Shown here piece by piece: positions 57,501 through 64,000 of a stretch of 64,000 bases of DNA. How positions within the stretch are numbered: position 1 is the stretch's first letter; each line of letters begins with the position of its first letter. The position numbers and the translations under genes were made by a program. The notes under the pieces are model-generated. The model did no database searches and was not told the origin of the DNA. It worked only from the letters and a program-made list of their open reading frames with translations. This DNA is from Siphonodentalium dalli (lineage: Eukaryota > Mollusca > Scaphopoda > Gadilida > Siphonodentaliidae), in assembly GCA_032622095.1 (NCBI GenBank), contig CP136069.1, forward strand, positions 3,375,566-3,439,565, read 5' to 3'.

Positions 57501-59724
57501 ATTGATAGTTGATAGTCATTGATAGTCATTGATAGCCATTGATAGCCATTGATAGTCATTGATAGTCATTGATAGTCATTGATAGCCATTGATAGTCATT
57601 GATAGTCATTGATAGCCATTGATAGCCATTGATAGTCATTGATAGTCATTGATAGTCATGATTTCGCCATTGATAGTCATTGATAGTCATTGATAGCCAT
57701 TGATAGTCATTGATAGCCATTGATAGCCATTGATAGTCATTGATAGCCATTGATAGTCATTGATAGCCATTGATAGTCATTGATAGCCATTGATAGTCAT
57801 TGATAGTCATTGATAGCCATTGATAGTCATTGATAGTCATTGATAGTCATTGATAGCCATTGATAGTCATGATTTCGCCATTGATAGTCATTGATAGCCA
57901 TTGATAGCCATTGATAGTCATTGATAGCCATTGATAGCCATTGATAGTCATTGATAGCCATTGATAGTCATTGATAGTCATTGATAGCCATTGATAGTCA
58001 TTGATAGCCATTGATAGCCATTGATAGCCATTGATAGCCATTGATAGCCATTGATAGTTGATAGTCATTTATAGTCATTGATAGCCATTGATAGTCATTG
58101 ATAGTCATTGATAGCCATTGATAGTCATTGATAGCCATTGATAGCCATTGATAGTCATTGATTTCGCCATTGATAGTCATTGATAGTCATTGATAGTCAT
58201 TGATAGCCATTGATAGCCATTGATAGCCATTGATAGTCATTGATAGCCATTGATAGTCATTGATAGCCATTGATAGCCATTGATAGTCATTGATAGCCAT
58301 TGATAGTCATTGATTTCGCCATTGATAGTCATTGATAGCCATTGATAGTCATTGATAGTCATTGATAGCCATTGATAGCCATTGATAGCCATTGATAGTC
58401 ATTGATTTCGCCATTTATAGTCATTGATTTCGCCATTGATAGTCATTGATAGCCATTGATAGTCATTGATAGCCATTGATAGTCATTGATAGCCATTTAT
58501 AGTCATTGATAGCCATTGATAGCCATTGATAGTCATTGATAGCCATTGATAGTCATTGATAGCCATTGATAGTCATTGATAGTCATTGATAGCCATTGCT
58601 AGTCATTGATTTCGCCATTGATAGTCATTGATAGCCATTGATAGTCATTGATAGCCATTGATAGCCATTGATAGTCATTGATAGTCATTGATAGTCATTG
58701 ATAGACATTGATAGCCATTGATATCCATTGATAGCCATTGATAGTCATTGATAGCCATTGATAGTCATTGATTTCGCCATTGATAGTCATTGATAGTCAT
58801 TGATAGCCATTGATAGTCATTGATAGTCATTGATAGTCATTGATAGCCATTGATAGCCATTGATAGTCATTGATAGCCATTGATAGCCATTGATAGTCAT
58901 TGATAGCCATTGATAGTCATTGATTTCGCCATTGATAGTCATTGATAGTCATTGATAGCCATTGATAGTCATTGATAGTCATTGATAGCCATTGATAGCC
59001 ATTGATAGCCATTGATAGCCATTGATAGTCATTGATTTCGCCATTGATAGTCATTGATAGTCATTGATAGTCATTGATAGCCATTGATAGTCATTGATAG
59101 CCATTGATAGTCATTGATAGCCATTGATAGTCATTGATAGCCATTGATAGTCATTGATAGCCATTGATAGTCATTGATAGCCATTGATAGTCATTGATAG
59201 TCATTGATAGCCATTGATAGTCATTGATAGCCATTGATAGCCATTGATAGTCATTGATAGCCATTGATAGTCATTGATAGCCATTGATAGCCATTGATAG
59301 TCATTGATAGTCATTGATAGCCATTGATAGTCATTGGTAGTCATTGATAGCCATTGATAGTCATTGATAGCCATTGGTAGCCATTGGTAGCCATTGGTAG
59401 CCATTGATAGCCATTGATAGCCATTGGTAGCCATTGGTAGCCATTGGTAGCCATTGATAGCCATTGATAGCCATTGATAGTCATTGATAGCCATTGATAG
59501 TCATTGATAGTCTAACACAAATGATTTCGCCATTGATAGCCATTGATAGCCATTGATAGTCATTGATAGTCATTGATAGCCATTGATAGTCTAACACAAA
59601 TGATTTCGCCATCGATAGCCATTGATAGCCATTGATAGTCATTGATAGCCATTGATAGTCATTGATAGCCATTGATAGCCATTGATAGTCGTTGATAGTC
59701 AATGATAGCCATTGATAGTCATTG
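48547..59724. repeat. 11.2-kb higher-order minisatellite (39-bp and 10-bp units)
   Basis: Two unit types alternate. The 39-bp unit is TGATAATCTAACACAAATGA plus TTTCGCCATTGATAGTCAT; the 10-bp unit is ATTGATAGTC or ATTGATAGCC. Blocks are ordered header, 39-mers, 10-mers. Headers (AGGGAGACATCCACTTCTCC ...) start at 48443, 49093, 50565, 52245, 53499 and 55745. After about 56450 only 10-mers with occasional ATTTCGCC remain. Long open frames on both strands (minus-strand unit MTINGEIICVRLS) exist because 39 is divisible by three. The array lies in an SYCP3 intron. Confidence 0.97.
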
Positions 59725-59914
59725 CATATAATTAATATAAGAATAATCAATTTGGATTAATATTCATAACAAATAACTACTTTGAGCAAGATTATTATCA
59801 ATTTCTGTTTGATCACCCTATCATAGTGTTTCACACCACTTTAACATGTGTTGCTATGAAATAGAACCAAACTACATGCGTTGCTATGCAATAGAACCAA
59901 GGAGTTAATGTTAC

Positions 59915-59973
59915 CTTTGTTTTTGAGATGAACCAACTGTCTGTAAGACCTTAAGTTGCTGCTTGTAGAAATT
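59915..59973 (-). CDS. SYCP3: SYCP3 homologue, exon (most 5' one supported)
   Basis: Minus-strand exon between the acceptor CTTTACTTCAG and the donor AAAG|GTAACA. Nineteen codons plus two bases: NFYKQQLKVLQTVGSSQKQ, then the arginine completed by the next exon. It aligns to the recalled vertebrate segment NMFRQQQKIFQQSRIVQSQR at the same spacing (QQ.K.. Q, Q.QR). Joined with the next three exons it gives 85 residues of Cor1-type coiled coil. SYCP3 is a structural protein of the meiotic chromosome axis. The N-terminal two thirds is not found in the window. Confidence 0.82.
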
Positions 59974-60012
59974 CTGAAGTAAAGAAAGGTGAAACCATTA
60001 TAATTTATAAAT

Positions 60013-60382
60013 TTAACCCTTTAACCAACAGAACGGCCCTGTGCCAATGCATTCTCTTATATATGCGAGTCGACCATAGGTCGCCTCGCATATATAAGAG
60101 AATACATTGGCTTAACACATTAAAAATTATAAAAATGGTAAAAAGTGTTAAAAATTTTTTTTTTTTAGGCCAATGCATTCTCTTATATAGACCATAGGTC
60201 GCCTCGCATATATAAGAGAATGCATTGGCACAGGGCATAACTGTAACTATCACAATGTGGTCAAGGAGCCGGTTCCAATGATATCCATATTTGTATGGAT
60301 CTATTGAGACAGACCGAAGATATTTTAGGCTGTTGAAGCTTTATTTGGCCGGTTTTGGCCGGTTTGTTGGGTAAAGGGTTAA
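60013..60382. mobile_element. TTAACCCTTTAACCAACA MITE, full copy, 370 bp
   Basis: Terminal repeats at both ends, a hairpin module at 60045-60112 and a second with a central deletion at 60173-60229, then the GAGCCGGTTCCAATGATATC half shared with 3139-3540. Confidence 0.85.
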
Positions 60383-60655
60383 AATCCCACTTTGGAATTG
60401 GAAGTTTTTTTGGTAGTAAACTTATAAACTTATACCTAACTCTGGTAAAATTGGGTGGCTCGAACTGGCTGGAACCAGAAAATGAATTGACTGTTATTTT
60501 GTGACAGTAAACATACATATCAAATTTCACTATTGGGCAATATATGCTTAGAGACACTCAGTATTCAACACAGTATATCCATGATACAATGAGATAAAGT
60601 CATGATTATTACACAAAACAGGTACCTACCAGCAGATCATGCCATGAATCTCTAT

Positions 60656-61045
60656 CCTGTGCCAATGCATTCTCTTATATATGCGAGTCGACCATAGGTA
60701 GCCTCGCATATAGAAGAGAATGCATTGGCCTTTTTTTGTTTTAACATTTGTTATTATTTTTTTACAATTTAAATAATATTTTCTTATATTCTTTAACAAT
60801 TTTTATAATTTCACCCATACAGAGACCCAGACAAATCGAGCAGACGACACTCTTCAATATGCTTCTATATATGTGTGGGGCTCCCTGCAGGGTTATGGAT
60901 GTTTTTTTATTTTATGTCCTAAAAATAGTAAGAAAAATTTATATAAAAAAATGATAAAAAATTGTTAGCCGCCAATGCATTCTCTTATATATGCGAGGCG
61001 ACCTATGGTCGACTCGCATATATAAGAGAATGCATTGGCACAGGG
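60656..61045. mobile_element. Hairpin-ended element, 390 bp
   Basis: CCTGTGCCAATGCATTC ... GAATGCATTGGCACAGG with two full hairpins (60660-60729, 60973-61041) and the CTCCCTGCAGGGTTATGG spacer. Confidence 0.85.
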
Positions 61046-61254
61046 TAAAAGTAATAGTATTTTATAACAAATTTTATAAATCTTCCGTGTTGAATGTGAG
61101 TCATCAGATTTCAGGCCTTAAACCCCATGCTACCGCAACCTCCATATAAACTCACGGTTTGGGGAAATACAGAAAAAATTTTAAAGTTTTTTATTTCATA
61201 AATTTTTACCTAACCAGGAAGTAAATATGCAAGTCTAATGCGAAGAAATCTTAC

Positions 61255-61290
61255 TTGAAAGATTCTTGCCATGTCGGTGTGTTCTATTGT
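61255..61290 (-). CDS. Tentative further SYCP3 exon
   Basis: Read on the minus strand, ATGTAG is followed by 12 codons (TIEHTDMARIFQ) and a CAA|GTAAGA donor in phase 0, the phase needed to join 59973. An in-frame TAG sits at the proposed acceptor, so the exon cannot be longer. The acceptor has no clear pyrimidine tract and the peptide shows no firm similarity to SYCP3. Transcript evidence would decide. Confidence 0.25.
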
Positions 61291-61434
61291 CTACATGAAT
61301 AGGTGCCTCAATATAGTGTCGGCTTATTTCGTGGTGGTTTACTACACATGATGAAATTAGTGGATTGCAATGCAACATTATTAAAAAAAACCACTGATAT
61401 AGACACTGATCGTGTTCATCGAACAACAGATAGA

Positions 61435-61980
61435 CAGTAATGCCCTCAGTGAGAGATTTCCGATGAATGGCAACACGCCATATTTCCGACTAATTCCTGA
61501 AAAATTACCCATAATTCTGCTGTGGTTAATGAGTCGATTATTTAGGGCCAGTGGTTAGCGCGTTGGACTTGTCTTCGCTGTCAACACAGCGAGGCGAGTT
61601 CGCGGCTGGCTGGTGGTCTGTTATGAGTTTCCACACAGCAGTGGCTTGGCCGACTTGAGCGATGTGCAATTGTTGGATTGTACACTGTTTGAATCTCGCG
61701 CCAAGTTGTGACCCTTGAGCAAGGTCGCTCGTACTGTGTCTGCTTTGCACCACCCATGCATTACAAGGGTACCTGATAATGAGCAGTGAAAGATCTTGTC
61801 AGTATGCTAGCCATATGGTATCCTCGCATACTCCCGGCTGTACCTCCCCCTGTCCCCGGGGAGCAGTAGATGGTTACTGAATGTTCAGGCTCATCAGGGT
61901 AATAATTGTAAAACTTTGAGCGCTTTGGGCCTCATGGGAAAGGCACTTTACAAATGATATACATTATTATTATTACTGTA
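61435..61980. mobile_element. Tc1/mariner-type MITE split by a SINE
   Basis: Its inner part and right arm (GAGAGATTTCCGATGAATGG ... GAGTCGATTATTTAGGGC) are cut at 61548. The missing terminal ATTACTGTA reappears at about 61971 after the SINE. The left arm is reduced to CAGTAATGCCCT. Confidence 0.8.
61549..61972 (+). mobile_element. tRNA-derived SINE, ~424 bp
   Basis: The head resembles tRNA with an A box in CAGTGGTTAGCGCGTTGGAC and a weak B box in GAGTTCGCGGC. The body has ACCCTTGAGCAAGGTCGCTC. The tail GAGCGCTTTGGGCCTCATGG, AAAGGCACTTTACAAATGAT ends in a short ATT repeat, a 3' layout common in SINEs of marine invertebrates. Direction is plus. The exact family needs a repeat-library comparison. 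Confidence 0.8.
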
Positions 61981-62740
61981 CTTCGCGACTCTCTAATGTA
62001 ACTGCATGTTCTTCTCCTTCCTGGAGCTCATAATACAATCACTGAATGAATTTGATACACTTTTCCAATCCAACGAGAGTGGAGTACATGTTGAAATCAA
62101 TGAAAATTAACATTTTCATTATTTCTTTATTCTAAATTTATCTCTCATGAATAAAAGTAATGTAAATGTACGTTTCAAAAACATTGATCAATAAATAAAG
62201 TAATGTAAGCTCGGACAAAATCGCACAGTTTCAAACCATTAATAAGTTGAAAAAAGGGAATAACCCGACTAAAAAAAAGTCAGACAGACTTCATAATCGC
62301 AAGTGAACAGATTCCCTTGGTATTAAGTATTTGAATTAAAAAAAAAAAAGTAAAATGAAGAATTACAATTTCGGAGACTTGGACATTTATTACAGGGGGG
62401 GGGGGGGGGGGGGGGGGGGGGGTATAACAAGAAAATTCCACAGGGTCAGAGCGAGAACTTTGTGCTAGCTGGCATGGGTTCATCATTTACGACAGCTTCT
62501 AGCCAATATTCCAAGATGGTGTGTACACAGCCTAACACAGGAAGCATCATTAGCCACAAAATATTGCATTGTCAATTGCATTGATTTCAGTTCTAAGATG
62601 ACGTGGACAGAGGAATTAAAGACATATTAAGGACTTGTTTGTGTGCGTGAAACTGATGAGTTAGTATTCAGGGGCAATGTCAATTGGAGGAATGTAGCAT
62701 TTTACTAACATCGCTGAAAATTTAAAACAAATCAACTGTA
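61981..62740. other. Non-genic sequence with one dispersed-repeat copy and a poly(G) run
   Basis: 62190-62330 matches the 47150-47640 repeat (AGCTCGGACAAAATCG). A 28-base G run is at 62395-62422. Nothing else is recognised. Confidence 0.6.
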
Positions 62741-64000
62741 CCACTTTAAGAAAACATCGTCTGAACTACGCTCAATTGTAAATATTTACTTCTCGAATCG
62801 GGACGCAACTATCTGCGATAAACTAACAATGAAAGTGTCAATGACACTGCAGCTCAACTTAGGTAGGGGAATAATTTAATGGTTGACAGTAAATGGAGGA
62901 ATTAGGAAAGGTGCTAATTGAAATGTCTCAGTAAGACAAGATGTACATGTCAATATCAACATTCATGACAAGTTTCATAATGATCGGATCAGGGATGTGG
63001 TCTGTAGGGTGTGCCAAAGGATTTAGTGATGCAAAGAGTAAATTATAAAATGGCCACCAGCGGCCATGTTTTTTGCCGAATGACCCCAAAATGACTCGTT
63101 CCCATCTACATGTCAATGTCAACATCCATGACAAATTTCATGAAGATCAAACAAACAGATCGGTCTTTAACCCATGCTGATGGATTTTGTAGAAATATTT
63201 AGTCATACAAAGAGAGCCATTGGTGGCCATGTTTTTTGCGGAATGACCCAAAATGACGTGTTCCCATCAAGAGGTCACTCCGATTATCCATATGAAGTTT
63301 GGTGATGATCAGATCAGGGATGTGGTATGTAGGGTGTGTCAAAAAATATTTAGTGATGCAAAGAGTAAAATCCAATATGGCTGCCAGCGGCCATGTTTTT
63401 TGGCCAAATGACCCCAAAATAACACGTTCCCATCTAGAGGTCACCCCGATGATCCATATGAAGTTTGGTGATGATCGGATCAGGGATGTGGTCTGTAGGA
63501 TGTGTCAAAGGATTTAGTGATGCAAAGAGTAAAATCCAAGATGGCCACCAGCGGCCATGTTTTTTGGCCGAATGATCCTAAAATGACTCGTTCCCATCTA
63601 CATGTAAATGTCAACATTCATGACAAATTTTATGGTGATCAGACAAACAGTACGGCCTGTAGCCTGCGCCAATGGATTCCAATTTGAAATCCAAGATGGC
63701 CACCAGCGGCCATGTTTTTTGGCTGAATGACCCCAAAATGACTCGTTCCCATGTACATGTCAACATTCAATACAAATTTCATAAAGATCCGACCAAAGAT
63801 ACGACGTGTAGCCAGCGCGAAAGTATTTAGTGATGCAAAGAGTAAAATCCAAGATGGCTGACGGCAGCCAAATGACCCCAAAATGATTCGTTCCCATCTA
63901 GAGGTCGCCCCGATGATCCATATGAACTTTGGTGATGATCGGATCAGAGATGTGCTCTGTAGGATGTGTCAAAGGATTTAGTGATGCAAAGAGTAAAATC
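62740..64000 (+). repeat. Dispersed repeat with ~165-bp degenerate tandem units, runs off the window
   Basis: The left part (ACATCGTCTGAACTACGCTC, GGGACGCAACTATCTGCG) has relatives at 5800 (reverse) and 48120. From 62938, six or seven units of the type ATGACCCCAAAATGACTCGT ... GATTTAGTGATGCAAAGAGT ... GGCCACCAGCGGCCATG follow at 158-175 bp spacing. A reverse-orientation copy occupies 14460-16260. Open frames in it are repeat read-through. Confidence 0.85.

Noticed and set aside
48547..59724. A CRISPR-like array of direct repeats
   Set aside because: There are no unique spacers, units abut or alternate with 10-bp satellite, and the setting is a eukaryotic intron.
60436..60468. A 33-bp minus-strand exon with good-looking GGTTCCAG and GGTATA splice sites
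   Set aside because: Joining to the SYCP3 exon at 59973 needs phase 0 at the donor, and that frame ends in TAG.
61549..61640. A functional tRNA gene
   Set aside because: The A box is fair but the B box is poor, no cloverleaf closes, and the sequence continues into a SINE body and tail.

Overview
The window is nuclear DNA of a metazoan, most likely a marine invertebrate. The evidence is two intron-rich protein genes with GT-AG splice sites and conserved animal proteins, interspersed with dense MITEs, hAT and Tc1/mariner-type remnants, a tRNA-derived SINE and large minisatellites. I cannot name the phylum from sequence alone. There is no bacterial-type gene organisation, and almost every open reading frame here is a repeat artefact. 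A 100-base N run at 32432-32531 shows this is a scaffold from a draft assembly.

Two convergent genes are recognised. (1) ASNSD1 (asparagine synthetase domain-containing protein 1), plus strand. Its last five exons lie at 1696-1839, 5115-5262, 8917-9068, 10794-10884 and 13476-13661; all splice phases match and the 5' half lies outside the window. (2) A SYCP3 (synaptonemal complex protein 3, Cor1 family) homologue, minus strand. Its last four exons are 59915-59973, 47818-47896, 42453-42518 and 21002-21055. They join in phase into an 85-residue C-terminal coiled coil that aligns without gaps to vertebrate SYCP3 as I recall it. The introns are very large (21.4, 5.3 and 12.0 kb) and hold most of the window.

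Layout: 1-13.7 kb, ASNSD1 exons and introns full of palindromic MITEs. 13.7-21.0 kb, the intergenic space between the two stop codons: hAT insertions, long-palindrome elements and a minisatellite in the SYCP3 3' region. 21.06-42.45 kb, SYCP3 last intron. It is dominated by one 19.1-kb foldback element (21960-41035) whose arms carry ~42-bp tandem repeats and which holds at least five younger insertions; removing them leaves a core of roughly 5 kb. A retroposon-like block with a 192-bp tandem repeat and poly(A) follows. 42.5-47.8 kb, next intron, with several TIR elements. 47.9-59.9 kb, an intron holding an 11.2-kb minisatellite of 39-bp and 10-bp units in higher-order blocks, each block headed by a copy of the 3' end of a hAT MITE. 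60-64 kb, more MITEs, a SINE nested in a MITE, and a degenerate ~165-bp tandem family.

The most unusual signals are the Russian-doll foldback element, whose two arms act as built-in empty-site controls; an A-S-A-S-A direct-repeat insertion with a 4-bp target duplication; capture and amplification of a hAT end in a satellite; a hairpin module shared by unrelated MITE families; and short tandem duplications of gene-terminal or exon-terminal coding sequence in both genes.
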